A stretch of DNA of 64,000 nucleotides from positions 85,788,626 through 85,852,625 of the forward strand of contig NC_092048.1 of assembly GCF_003086295.3 (NCBI RefSeq), in the 5' to 3' direction. This document shows positions 1 to 11,750 of the stretch, piece after piece. This DNA comes from Arachis hypogaea. Its lineage: Eukaryota > Streptophyta > Magnoliopsida > Fabales > Fabaceae. Made by a program: the position numbers and the translations under genes. The first letter of the stretch is position 1, and every line of letters begins with the position of its first letter. A model generated the notes under the pieces. The model was not told where the DNA came from. It saw only the letters and a program-made list of their open reading frames with translations, and did no database searches.

Positions 1-227
1 TTTTAATTAATTAATTAATTTTTTTAGTTTTCAATTTTCTTTTACTTCTTTTCTTGTAATTTTCGAAACTTATACCATTTTTCCCATTTACCTTATTTTC
101 ATTTCTTTAATTTCAAATTAGCATTAAATAAATAAAATAAAAACAAAAATAATTTTATTTTTCTTTTATTCTAGTTTTATTTTTTCAAAACATAATCCTT
201 CATCCACATCATTTCCTTTTTTCCATT
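1..227 (+). other. AT-rich 5' leader of element A
   Basis: This stretch is AT-rich and non-coding. It lies between the unseen PBS and the first gag codon and resembles the long AT-rich leaders of J and F. The window begins inside it. Confidence 0.7.
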
Positions 228-1003
228 ATGGACCTAAGTGGAAATGAACAGTCCAGAAGGACTCTAGGGTCATATGCTAACCCCACTACTACTTCATATG
301 GGAGTAGTATCTGTATACCCCCCCCCCCATCAGAGCCAGCAATTTTGAGCTAAACCCTCAGCTGATTATCATGGTGCAGCAAAATTGCCAGTATTCCGGT
401 CTTCCACAAGAAGAACCTACTGAGTTTCTGGCACATTTCTTACAAATTGTTGACACAGTACGTGATAAGGAAGTGGATCAGGATGTCTACAGATTATTAT
501 TGTTTCCATTTGCTATGAAAGATCAAGCTAAGACGTGGTTAGATAACCAACCCACAGCAAGCATAAGAACATGGAAACAGTTATCAGACAAATTCCTGAA
601 TCAATATTTCCCTCCAAAAAGGATGACACAGCTAAGGTTGGACATACAAGGCTTTAAACAAGAGGATAATGAATCTCTTTATAATGCCTAGGAGAGGTAC
701 AGAGAGATGCTAAGGAAATGCCCCTCTAAAATATTTTCAGAATGGATGCAGTTAGACATCTTTTACTATGGGCTTACAGAAAAGGCCCAGATATCTTTAG
801 ACCACTCATCTGGTGGATCTATACATATAAGGAAGACAATTGAAGAGGCTCAAGAGCTCATTGATATAGTTGCCAGAAATCAGCACCTGTACTTAAGTGG
901 TGAGACCTCCATGAAAGAAGAGGCTAAAGCACTATCCACTGAACTTAGTCCTCCAGAACAAGTTGTTGAATTCAATCAGCAATTGCTTCTTATAACAAAA
1001 TAG
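228..1003 (+). pseudogene. gag: gag of element A, broken
   Basis: Gag is the structural protein that packages the element's RNA. The likely start is the ATG at 228. The first frame runs into a run of 11 C at 318-328, after which the homologous protein continues in another frame (MVQQNCQYSGLP at 371 onward). The retrotransposon gag domain is recognisable around VYRLLLFPFAMKDQAKTWLD and FPPKRMTQLRLD. A TAG at 689-691 stands where the J and C copies read Trp (AWERY). The frame then runs to a stop at 1001-1003. No CCHC zinc knuckle is visible. The closest relative in the window is the intact J gag (40566-42491). Confidence 0.9.
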
Positions 1004-1560
1004 TTAGCATAATTTAAAGAGATGCTACAAGACACTAAAAATGCTAACAAGAATATGGAAGCACAATTGGATCAGACAAGATAACAGCTATCTAAACAGA
1101 TAACAGAAGAATGCCAATCTATTCAGTTAAGGAGTGGAAAGACATTGAATGTCTCAACTCAATACAGCAGAAAGCCAAGAAAGGAACAACTGACAGAGGA
1201 TGACCAAGCCACTACCCAAAATCCCTTTGAGGACAGTAAGAGCCCAGAGAGGAATAATTCTGGCGTTTAAACGCCAGAAAAGGGGAAAAATTGGCGTTAA
1301 ACGCCCAGTGGATAGCCAGTTCTGGCATCCAAACGCCAGAAAAGGGTGGCAATCTAGCGTTAAATGCCCATACAGCACCCAATTCTGGCATTCAAATGCC
1401 AATGGGGGATCAGACACCTGCAAGTGCTGATAAACAACCCCCTTAATCAGGCTTCTCCAACCACTTCTGTAGGAAATAAACCTGCAGCAACTAAGGTTGA
1501 AGAATATAAAGCCAAGATGCCTTATCCTCAGAAACTCTGTTAAGTGGAACATGATAAATA
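1004..1560 (+). other. Decayed gag-protease linker of element A
   Basis: No open frame survives here, but the region joins gag to protease. It contains the palindromic array at 1259-1403. Downstream codons reading FAEALEQIPSYAKFMKEI mark the usual Athila linker just before protease. Confidence 0.6.
1259..1403. repeat. Array of GGCGTTTAAACGCC-type palindromes between gag and protease
   Basis: About five imperfect units of roughly 30-35 bp each carry a self-complementary core such as TGGCGTTTAAACGCCAGA. The spacers differ between units. The same core recurs at other fixed positions in this element and its relatives. Confidence 0.85.
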
Positions 1561-2938
1561 ATTTGCCCGCTTTGCAGACTATCTCAGGACTCTTGAAATA
1601 AAGATTCCGTTTGCAGAGGCACTTGAGCAAATACCCTCTTATGCTAAGTTCATGAAAGAGATCTTAAGTCATAAGAAAGATTGGAGAGAAACTGAAAAAG
1701 TTTTCCTCACCGAAGAATGCAGTGCAGTCATTCTGAAAAGCTTACCAGAAAAGCTTAAAGATCCAGGAAGCTTTTTGATACCATGCACATTAAAGGATGC
1801 CTGTACCAATACAGCTCTATGTGATCTTGGGGCAAGTATCAACCTAATACCTGCATCCACTATCAAAAAATTTGGTTTGACTGATGAAGTTAAACCAACC
1901 AGGATATGCCTCCAACTTGCTGATGGCTCCATTAAAATTCCATCAAGCATAATTGAAGACATGATTGTCAAGGTTGGGCCATTTGCCTTTCCCACTGACT
2001 TTGTAGTGCTGGAAATGGAGGAGCACAAGAGTGCAACTCTCATTTTAGGAAGACCTTTCCTAGCAACTGGGCAAACCCTCATTAACGTCCAAAAAGGGGA
2101 GATAACCCTGAGAGTCAATGAGAATGAGTTTAAGTTGATTGCTGTCAAAGCTATGCAGCATCCAGACACATTAAAAGACTGCATGAGCGCTGATGTCATT
2201 GACTCCCTGGTGGAAGAGGTCAATATGACTGAGAGTCTCGAATCAGAGCTAGAGGACATTTTTAAAGATGTTCAGCCTGATCTAGAGGAACCAGAGAAAA
2301 CAAAAGAACCTCTGAAAACTCCTCAGGAAGAGGAGAAGCCTCTTAAACCCAAGCTCAAACCACTTCCACCCTCCTTGAAATATGCATTTTTGGGAGAAGA
2401 GGACACTTTTCCGATAATCATAAGCTCTACTTTAGAACCACAGGAAGAAAAAGCATTAATTCAGGTGCTAAGGACACACAAGGCAGCTCTTGGGTGGTCC
2501 ATAAGTGATCTTAAGGGCATTAGCCCAGCCAGATGCATGCACAAGATCCTATTGGAGGATGATGCTAAGCCAATGGTTCAACCACAGAGGCGGCTGAATC
2601 CAACCATGAAGGAGGTGGTGCAGAAAGAGGTCATTAAGCTACTAGAGGATGGGATTATTTATCCTATTTCTGATAGCCCCTGGGTGAGCCCTGTCCAAGT
2701 TGTCCCCAAAAAGGGAGGCATGACAGTGGTTCATAATGAAAAGAATGAACTAGTTTCTACAAGAACAGTTACAGGGTGGCGTATATGTATTGACTACAGA
2801 AGGCTCAATACAGCCACCAGAAAGGATCATTTTCCTTTACCATTCATAGACCAGATGCTAGAGAGACTAGCAGGTCATGAATACTACTGCTTTTTGGATA
2901 GCTATTCAGGTTACAACCAAATTGAAGTAGATCTTTAG
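1561..2938 (+). pseudogene. pol: pol part 1 of element A: aspartic protease and N-terminal RT
   Basis: The open frame from the stop near 1558 to the TAG at 2936-2938 encodes the aspartic protease, which cleaves the polyprotein, and the start of reverse transcriptase. The protease active site reads ALCDLGASINLIP (Asp near nt 1823) and the flap-side motif ILGRPFLAT follows about 75 residues later. RT begins around QPQRRLNPTMKEVVQ and contains WRICIDYRRLN and CFLDSYSGYNQ; the Asp in FLD is the first catalytic Asp. The Gly usual after it is Ser here. The frame ends at a stop next to an apparent small deletion that removes the segment before MTFGLCN. Confidence 0.93.
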
Positions 2939-3462
2939 GACCAAGAAGGATGACATTTGGTCTGTGCAATACACCTGCAACCTTTCAGAGGTGCATGCTC
3001 TCTATCTTCTCTGATATGGTAGAAAAATTTTTGGAAGTCTTTATGGATGACTTCTCAGTGTTTGGGGACTCATTCAGCTCCTGTCTTGACCATCTAGCAC
3101 TTGTTCTGAAAAGATGCCAAGAGACTAACCTGGTTTTAAACTGGGAAAAATGTTACTTCATGGTAACTGAAAGAATTGTCCTTGGGCACAAAATTTCGAA
3201 TAAGGGAATAGAAGTGGATCAAGCTAAGGTAGAGGTAATTGAAAAATTACCACCACCTGTCAATGTTAAGGCAATCAGAAGCTTTCTGGGGCATGCAGGA
3301 TTCTATAGGAGGTTTATAAAGGATTTTTCAAAAATTGCAAAACCTCTGAGTAATCTGCAAGCTGCTGATACACCATTTGTCTTTGACACAAAGTGTCTAC
3401 AGGCGTTTGAGACTCTGAAAGCCAAGCTGGTCACGGCACCAGTCATTTCTGTACCAGACTAG
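2939..3462 (+). pseudogene. pol: pol part 2 of element A: RT palm and thumb
   Basis: RT resumes in another frame with MTFGLCNTPATFQRCM. It carries the polymerase signature FMDDFSVFG, whose two Asp bind the catalytic metals, followed by VLGHKIS and the connection motif SFLGHAGFYRRFIKDF. A stop at 3460-3462 ends the frame. A few dozen bases appear missing at about 2938-2950 compared with other Athila RTs, which explains the frame change. Confidence 0.92.
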
Positions 3463-3840
3463 ACATTACCATTTGAACTAATATGTGATGCCAGTGACCA
3501 TGCCATTGGTGCAGTATTGGGACAGAGGCATGATAAGCCTCTGCATGTCATTTATTATGCTAGCCATGTTTTAAATGATGCGCAGAAGAATTACACAACC
3601 ACAGAAAAGGAGTTGCTTGCAGTGGTTTATGCCATTAACAAGTTCAGATCTTATTTAGTATGATCAAAAGTGATTGTGTACACTGACCATGCTACTTTAA
3701 AATATCTCCTCACAAAGCAGGATTCAAAACCCAGACTCATAAGATGGGTGTTGCTTTTGCAAGAGTTTGATATAGAAATAAGAGACAGAAAAGGGACCGA
3801 GAACCAAGTAGCTGATCACTTGTCCCGGATAGAACCAGTA
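3463..3840 (+). pseudogene. pol: pol part 3 of element A: RNase H
   Basis: This is the RNase H domain that removes template RNA during reverse transcription. Motifs in order are LICDASDHAIGAVLGQ (first acidic residue), TTTEKELLAVVYAI (catalytic Glu) and [13 protein letters not shown] (third Asp). The domain ends near QVADHLSRI. One stop lies just upstream (3460-3462) and one inside (TGA 3661-3663), so it cannot be translated whole. Confidence 0.92.
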
Positions 3841-4179
3841 GTAGGAGCGTACCTCCCTCCTACTGAGATCTTTAAAACCTTCCCGGATGAGCAACTATTT
3901 GCCATTCAGGAAGTACCATGGTTTCTAGACATTACAAACTATAAAGCTGTGAGATTTGTACCCAAGGAGTACAGTAAGCAGCAAACGAAAAAATTAGTTT
4001 CTGATGCAAAGTACTACCTGTGGGATAAACCATATCTCTTTAAGAGATGTGCAGACGGAATAATCCATAGATGTGTGCCTAGAGAAGAGACACAGAAGAT
4101 CCTATGGCATTGCCATGGATCACAATATGGAGGACATTTCGGAGGTGAGCGAATAGCCACAAAGATTCTCCATTGTCGC
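3841..4179 (+). pseudogene. pol: pol part 4 of element A: integrase N-terminus, first half of the zinc finger
   Basis: Integrase inserts the cDNA into host DNA. This piece holds the linker after RNase H and the two His of the HHCC zinc finger (in [17 protein letters not shown]). Element B begins at 4180, so the two Cys lie about 10 kb away at 14302 onward. GTCGC at 4175-4179 is the left target duplication of B. Confidence 0.9.
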
Positions 4180-5247
4180 TGATGCACGGAAACTTGTCTC
4201 AACAAATCTCCCTCGGCAAGTATATCGAATTGTTGTCAAGTAAAAACTCACAATAGAGTGAGGTCAAATTTCACAGAGATTAACGGATTAAGCAATCAAT
4301 AGTTGATTAATTATCCTAGTTAGACGAATCATATTGGAGTGATAAGCAGCAGGAATTGTAAATTGACAGAAAAGAAAACAAAAGCAATAAAGTGCAGGAA
4401 AGAAGAATGACAGGAATGTAAAATACAAGAAAGTAAATAACTAAAAGTAAAAAGAAAAGAAAGCATTGGGTTAGAAAGATATTGCAATCTCCGGATCAAT
4501 TGCTTTCATCTCTTCCTCAAGCAATGCATTCATTGATCTCCTTGGCAATCTTAAGTGATTGGATCCCAATTTCCTGGCAATCCAATCTCTCTAAGCTTGA
4601 ACAATTTCCCAATTCCTTGATTTAATTGCTCACGGGAAGAGATGAAGTTTGGTCACTGATTATACCACACACATTCATAGATCAAAGTATTGGTAGGATT
4701 AAATGTCACAATATCCATCCAACCCCCAACCTAATCCAATGTGAGAGAGCATTTCTAGCATGATCTCCTCATTCCTCTTCCAAGGTTTAGAGGAAATCCA
4801 AGTATGAGCAATTTCTCTTCCGAGACAATTACCCAATTAGATGAAGATCAAAAGCTCTCTAGTAAAATCAAGAGAAAAGAAAGAAGAAGAAGAATAAGAA
4901 CTACAATTGATCCATTGAATTACAATAGAGCTCTCTAACCAATGAAAAGAGTTAGTTGTTTATTGCTCTACCAAAATAGAAAAGAAAGAAAGTGCAGAAA
5001 AATAAAGATGAAGATTAAAACTGAAATTGAAACTTCAAAGTTCATAAATAGAAAGTACAAACTAGAATTTAACTACTACTAAGAAAAGGAAAAGAAGAGA
5101 AAAGGAAGAAGAGTGTAGGAGGGGAGGGGTCCGAAGACCCACTCCCCTTGGAGTGTGCCAATTCACAGAAGTTCGAATTGGTCTTCACTTTCTCCCCCTT
5201 CCTTCAATTTCCCCCTTTCCAGAATGAATTCAATGTAGAAACAAAGG

Positions 5248-5257
5248 CCTTTTTATA
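5248..5257 (-). promoter_or_regulatory. TATA-like box in B LTR
   Basis: On the - strand this reads TATAAAAAGG and is followed by a purine-poor stretch. The same box is at 8681-8690 and 12822-12831 in the other LTRs. The 12822 copy lies in the LTR that would act as promoter for the whole block. Confidence 0.5.
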
Positions 5258-5705
5258 GGCTCTCCTAAATTTCAAAATGAAATGAAATTAAAAGCAAATT
5301 ACAATGAAATGAAAATTAACTATTCTAGATGCTTCTTGTGGCCTTGATTGGTTGACAATTGTGGGCTTGCTTGCTTGAGCTTTGAAGTGGACTTGAGAGA
5401 GAAGTGAATCAAATTGAGGTCTATGGTGACTTGGTGTTATCGCTGCCGTTAGCCACACTAATGCTACAAGTGTGGCGTTAGTGCTAAAGTTAGTGTGGCT
5501 AACGTCATACTTGCTACCCAGTTGGTGTTTTTGGGGCTTAAAAGATGCCTCTTGTTTGTACCCCAATTTCATGCCCACTATAGACGATTATATATCGTTA
5601 GAAAGCTCTGAATATCAGCTTTCAAACACAACTAAAATCACCTCGATTGGACTTCTGTAACTCATGTTATGTACCTTTGAAGGGGACAGGGTCGCTGGCG
5701 TAGTC

Positions 5706-5745
5706 GCTGGCGTTATTGGCAAAAGTGAGTGCCAATAACGTCAGC
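5706..5745. other. 15-bp inverted repeat in B LTR
   Basis: GCTGGCGTTATTGGC (5706-5720) and GCCAATAACGTCAGC (5731-5745) pair at 14 of 15 positions around a 10-nt loop. The structure recurs at 9139-9178 and 13279-13318. Confidence 0.8.
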
Positions 5746-6029
5746 GTTCAGGAGATTAATATTGCCAGGTACTGGAGCTTAAACTTAATGTCCACCCCAT
5801 ACTATTATATATTGTTGGAAAGCCCTGGATGTCTACTTTCTAACGCTTTTGGAAGCGCATCATTTGGAGCTCTACAGCTTGAGTTACACTTCTTGGAAGG
5901 TGAAGAGGTCAGCTGGCCTTACTACAGGTTGATACCATGTTCATCTTTGCACTTTCGGGGCAGGTTTTCTCCCTCAAATTTAGTGTCCACCATATAACTA
6001 CTAAAATAGGCAATGATGCACGCGCATCA

Positions 6030-7608
6030 GAACACCAAACTTAAATCTTGCTTGTCCCCAAGCAAGGAATGAATTATTTACAAAGGATTCTTTTTATTGG
6101 AGTGTGCTGAAGAATTTCTTATGATGCCTTGGTGAGTGAAGTGATTAAGTGATAATGGAGGCCAACTCCAATTATAAGCTTATGCAAGGGTTCCAGTGTT
6201 CATTAGTCCTTACATCTTGGAAGTCTTAGATCTTAGGAGTGTCATTCGGATGGTATTATGGAGTCCTCTTTATAGATTATCACCTTGAAGCAGTATTTAT
6301 TTGTCTTGGCCTCCACTCTAGGTGTCATGTCTCAAAGCGACCCTTTAGGATAAGTTTTCAATCAATACTCCCAATCCAGTTGGGTTAAGGTATTAGGTGA
6401 TGAAGCACCCCTTAGGATTTACTTGCTCAGGCCTCTTTCTTTGACATAAATTCACCACAAGCATGTAACTAGGACAATAACTCTTTGAGTTTTTGTATCT
6501 TTCTTTTTCGTCCTAATAATTGATGCCCAGAGCCTTGGGTTTTTTCCTTGTTTTTCTTTTTCTTTTGTTTTCTTTTGTTTACTGCTTCTTGGTTCAATAG
6601 ATTTTTGAGAATTTCCATAACACTTCTCCAAATTTCACTTTCTGTCTATGAGCTCCCATGCAAGTTTTCACAAACATGTAACCTCAATACACAATCATAC
6701 AATCAATCCATTTCTCTTAATCTTTAGCTTGCCTCAAAGTTGATAAAATTCTTCAACACTTTCCTTTCAAAAGAATGAGTTCTTCGATGCATTTTTATGT
6801 ATAATGAATGCAAGCAGATTAAAGATGAAGGTGCAATGAGAAGCATTGTACCATGCTTATTACTAAAAGTGACTTAACAGAACAGTGGTAGACCACAGAG
6901 TTTAAAACAAGAGACTTTCATGATTGCCATTAAGTCTACTGGGAGTAAATGAGATGAAAAGGAACTTTACAACCTTTGTAGCTCATCTTCGCCCATGTTA
7001 TCCCTTCCTGCAGACTTCCTCCCTCTAATCACCATCTTAGAATAAGTGCTTTGCCGGCAAGCAACAAGTAGGAGCAGTGGTGTTGAGATTGTGATTCAAC
7101 CATGAATGTCAAAAAAGAGAAACAAGCTATGGGTAACGCATAAAATTAAGCAAGCTTGGTTAAAAATGACACTACAGGCCTAAGAAGCAAAGGCACTATG
7201 ATTGTAGAAACAAGTGGTGTTGCTGGATACATTGCATAGAAAAATAAGTGGCACACCAAACTTAGTGTGACACTTTCTCTTAGAATTGATGCAATTACCC
7301 AAAAAGATTGAAAACAGATTGTTGCAGGGCAACACCAAACTTAGAATGTGATCATATGCCAATTTTATTTGAAAAGAAGCTAAATAAAAGAAACTGTTGT
7401 ATTAATAACAAAATCACCAAGAGTCAGAGCTGTCACGAACAGGGGCTTCTTGGTGAGGCATTAACACAAATAGTTACAGAGCATAGAAAATAAAGAACAA
7501 AAGCAATTACATGAACAAACCAAAACAAAGGAAAATGTCTAATCTAGGTAATCAACCAACCGGTAGTTTATTAATCACAATTAATCCCCGGCAACGGCGC
7601 CATAAACT
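6030..7608 (-). other. Element B internal region, copy 1, non-coding
   Basis: I see no coding capacity. From the left LTR inward it has the PPT-position motif (ACACCAAACTTAAAT at about 6033), a hairpin (6047-6066), then sequence related to the 3' untranslated region of A, C and J, including a pyrimidine tract near 6550-6580. It ends with the PBS. It looks like an Athila-type element stripped of all genes. Confidence 0.8.
7583..7602 (-). promoter_or_regulatory. Primer-binding site, tRNA-Asp, element B copy 1
   Basis: The - strand reads TGGCGCCGTTGCCGGGGATT, complementary to the 3' end of plant tRNA-Asp including CCA. It lies 6 nt from the LTR that starts at 7609. Confidence 0.85.
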
Positions 7609-10171
7609 TGATGCACGGAAACTTGTCTCTCAACAAATTTCCCTCGGCAAGTATACCGAATTGTCGTCAAGTAAAAACTCACAATAGAGTGAGGTCGAAT
7701 CCCACAGAGATTAACGGATTAAGCAATCAATAGTTAATTAATTATCCTAGTTAGACGAATCATATTGGAGTGATAAGCAGCGGGAATTGTAAATTGACAG
7801 TAAAGAAAACAAAAGCAATAAAGTGCAGTAAAGAAGAATGACAGGAATGTAAAATACAAGAAAGTAAATAACTAAAAGTAAAAAGAAAAGAAAGCATTGG
7901 GATAGAAAGATATTGCAATCTCCGGATCAATTGCTTTCAACTCTTCCTCAATCAATGCATTCATTGATCTCCTTGGCAATCTTAAGTGATTGGATCCCAA
8001 TTCCTTGGCAATCCAATCTCTCTAAGCTTGAACAATTTCCTAATTCCTTGATTTAATTGCTCATGGGAAGAGATGAAGTTTGGTCACTGATTATACCACA
8101 CACATTCATAGATCAAAGTATTCGTAGGATTAAATGTCACAATATCCATCCAACCCCCAACCTAATCCAATGTGAGAGAGCATTTCTAGCATGATCTCCT
8201 CATTGCTCTTCCAAGGTACAAAGGAAATCCAAGTATGAGCAATTTCTCTTCCGAGACAATTACCCAATTGGATGAAGATTGAAAGCTCTCTAGTAAAATC
8301 AAGAGAAAAAAAAAGAAGAAGAAGAATAAGAACTACAATTGATCCATTGAATTACAATAGAGCTCTCTAACCCAATGAAAAGAGTTAGTTGTTCATTGCT
8401 CTACCAAAATAGAAAAGAAAGAAAGTGCAGAAAAATAAAGATGAAGATTAAAACTGAAATTGAAACTTCAAAGTTCATAAATGGAAAGTACAAACTAGAA
8501 TTTAACTATTACTAAGAAAAGGAAAAGAAGAGAAAAGGAAGAAGAGTGTAGGAGGGGAGGGGTCCGAAGACCCACTCCCCTTGGAGTATGCCAATTCACA
8601 GAAGTTCGAATTGGTCTTCACTCTCTCCCCCTTCCTTCAATTTCCCCATTTCTAGAATGAATTCAATGTAGAAACTAAGGCCTTTTTATAGGCTCTCCTA
8701 AATTACAAAATGAAATGAAATTAAAAGCAAATAACAATAAAATGAAAATTAACTATTCTAGATGCTTCTTGTGGCCTTGATTGGTTGACAATTGTGGGCT
8801 TGCTTGCTTGAGCTTTGAAGTGGACTTGAGAGAGAAATGAATCAAATTGTGGTCAAGGGTGACTTGGCGTTATCGCTGCCGTTAGCCACACTAACGCTAC
8901 TAGTGTGGCGTTAGTGCTAAAGTTAGTGGGGCTAACGTCACACTTGCTACCTAGTTGGTGTTTTTGGGGCTTAAAAGATGCATCTTGTTTGTACTCCAAT
9001 TTCATGCCCACTATAGACTATTATATATCTTTGGAAAGCTCTGAATGTCAGCTTTCTAACACAACTAAAATCACCTCGATTGGAACTATGTAACTCAAGT
9101 TATGCTCCTTTGAAAGGGATAGGGTCGCTGCCGTAGTCGCTGGCGTTATTGGCAAAAGTGAGTGCCAATAACGTCAGCGTTCAGGGGATTAATATTGCCA
9201 GGTTCTAGAGCTCAAACTTAATATCCACCCCAAATTATTATATATTGTTGGAAAGCCCTAGATGTCTACTTTCCAACGCTTTTGGAAGCGCATCATTTGG
9301 AGCTCTACAGCTCGAGTTACACTTCTTGGAAGGTGAAGAGGTCAGCTGGCCTTACTACAGGTTGATACCATGTTCATCTTTGCACTTTCGGGGAAGGTTT
9401 TCTCCCTCAAATTTAGTATCCACTATGTAGTGCTATATATTCTTGGAAATCTCTGGAATCCTACTTTCCAATGCCACTGGAATCACCTCATTTGGAGCTT
9501 TGTGGCTCAAGTTATCATTGTTTGAAGAAGGCATGGTCAGGCTGCCAGGTGAGATTTTGCCCACGTTAGTGTCCATGTTAGTGGCACTAACGTGGCCTTC
9601 TTTGCTTCGCAAACGTTAGTGGTGTTCACTTTTTCCACTAACATTCACAGCTGCCTCCTTTGTTCCACGTTAATACCATTAACTTTCTCACTAACGTTGG
9701 GGCTTCTCTTCTCTTCCACGTTAGTGCCCATGTTAGTGGAGCTAACGGGGTCGCTAACGTGGGTCTTCTTGCCCTTTGCTAACGTTAGTGGCGTTAACAT
9801 TCTCACTAACTTTCCAAGCTTTCCTTCCTTCCACTTTAATGGCCATGTTAGTGGCACTAACGTAGCCACTAACATGGCTCTTCTCTACTTCTTTTGGTCT
9901 AAATCAAGCAAACAAAGTGTATCAAATTAACATACAAGACAAACTTCATTATACTAAGTGTTCTAATAATGCCCAAAATCAAAACTTCACTTAGTGTGAT
10001 CTATTTCATCATATTTACCCTGTATATTAGCTAAAATTCACCTATGCTTGAGGTTTTGTTTCATGCAGAGATTTTTAATGCTATTACTCATATATTGGCA
10101 AAATTTGTATGAAAACTAAACAAAAATCTACTGAAATAACTACTAAAATAGGCAATGATGCACGCGCATCA
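7609..10171 (-). repeat. Element B, middle LTR, full length
   Basis: At 2563 bp this LTR is longer than the internal region. It carries diverged copies of a GGAAAGC-containing module (about 9020-9090, 9230-9320 and 9425-9525) and an array of TAACGTTAGTGGC-type inverted repeats (9556-9885). Confidence 0.9.
9556..9885. repeat. Array of TAACGTTAGTG-type inverted repeats in B LTR
   Basis: Short blocks such as CACGTTAGTG, GGCACTAACGTGG and TAACGTTAGTGGCGTTAAC alternate in both orientations over about 330 bp. The right LTR has the same array at 13695-14010. The left LTR lost it in the 713-bp deletion. Confidence 0.8.
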
Positions 10172-11750
10172 CAACACCAAACTTAAATCTTGCTTGTCCC
10201 CAAGCAAGGAATGAATTATTTACAAAGGATTCTTTTTATTGGAGTGTGCTGAAGAATTTCTTATGATGCCTTGGTGAGTGAAGTGATTAAGTGATAATGG
10301 AGGCCAACTCCAATTATAAGCTTATGCAAGGGTTCCAGTGTTCATTAGTCCTTACATCTTGGAAGTCTTAGATCTTAGGAGTGTCATTCGGATGGTATTA
10401 TGGAGTCCTCTTTATAGATTATTACCTAGAAGCAGTATTTATTTGTCTTGGCCTCGACTCTAGGTGTCATGTCTCAAAGCGACCCTTTAGGATAAGTTTT
10501 CAATCAATAATCCCAACCCAGTTGGGTTAAGGTATTAGGTGATGAAGCACCCCTTAGGATTTACTTGCTCAGGCCTCTTTCTTTGACACAAATTCACCAC
10601 AAGCATGTAACTAGGACAATAACTCTTTGAGTTTTTGTATCTTTCTTTTTCATCCTAATAATTGATGCCCAGAGCCTTGGGTTTTTTCCTTGTTTTTCTT
10701 TTTCTTTTGTTTTCTTTTGTTTACTGCTTCTTTGTTCAATAGATTTTTGAGAATTTCCATAACACTTCTCCAAATTTCACTTTCTGTCTCTGAGCTCCCA
10801 TGCAAGTTTTCACAAACATGTAACCTCAATACACAATCATACAATCAATCCATTTCTCTTAATCTTTAGCTTGCCTCAAAGTTGATAAAATTCTTCAACA
10901 CTTTCCTTTCAAAAGAATGAGTTCTTCGATGCATTTTTATGTATAATGGGTGCAAGCAGATTAAAGATGAAGGTGAAATGAGAAGCAGTGAACCATGCTT
11001 ATTACTAAAAGTGACTTAACAGAACAGTGGTAGACCACAGAGTTCAAAACAAGAGACTTTCATGATTGCCATAAAGTCTACTGGGAGTAAATGAGAAGGA
11101 AAGGAACTTTACAACCTTTGTAGCTCATCTTCGCCCTTGTTGTCCCTTCCTGCAGACTTCCTCCCTCCAATCACCATCTTAGAATAAGTGCTTTGCCGGC
11201 AAGCAACAAGTAGGAGCAGTGGTGTTGAGATTGTGATTCAACCATGAATGTCAAAAAAGAGAAACAAGCTATGAGTAACGCATAAAATTAAGCAAGCTTG
11301 GTTAAAAATGACACTACAGGCCTAAGAAGCAAAGGCACTATGATTGTACAAACAAGTGGTGTTGCTGGATACATTGCATAGAAAAATAAGTGGCACACCA
11401 AACTTAGTGTGACACTTTCTCTTAGAATTGATGCAATCACCCAGAAAGATTGAAAACAGATTGTTGCAGGGCAACACCAAACATAGAATGTGATCATATG
11501 CCAATTTTATTTGAAAAGAAGTTAAATAAAAGAAACTGATGTATTAATAACAAAATCACCAAGAGTCAGAGCTGTCATGAACAGGGGCTTCTTGGTGAGG
11601 CATTAACACAAACAGTTACAGAACATAGAAAATAAAGAACAAAAGCAATTACATGAACAAACCAAAATAAAGGAAAATGTCTAATCTAGGTAATCAACCA
11701 ACCGGTAGTTTGTTAATCACAATTAATCCCCAGCAACGGCACCATAAACT
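10172..11750 (-). other. Element B internal region, copy 2, non-coding
   Basis: This is a near-identical copy of 6030-7608 with the same length and order: PPT-position motif, hairpin 10189-10208, untranslated sequence and PBS 11725-11744. The PBS has two G-to-A changes on the + strand, at CpG-type positions. Confidence 0.85.

Larger units (their letters stand above)
4180..6029 (-). repeat. Element B, left LTR, with internal deletion
   Basis: This copy is 1850 bp. It matches the other two LTRs except that about 713 bp, equivalent to roughly 9425-10137 of the middle LTR, is missing. It is the 3'-most LTR with respect to transcription. Confidence 0.9.

Noticed and set aside
1669..2259. A 196-residue - strand frame opposite pol of element A.
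   Set aside because: It lies antisense to the well-recognised protease and has low-complexity composition.
9592..9930. A 112-residue + strand frame in the B LTR, repeated at 13732-14163.
   Set aside because: It is the translation of the TAACGTTAGTG array (repeated VSGTN-like wording) and is absent from the left LTR. Nothing suggests a protein.
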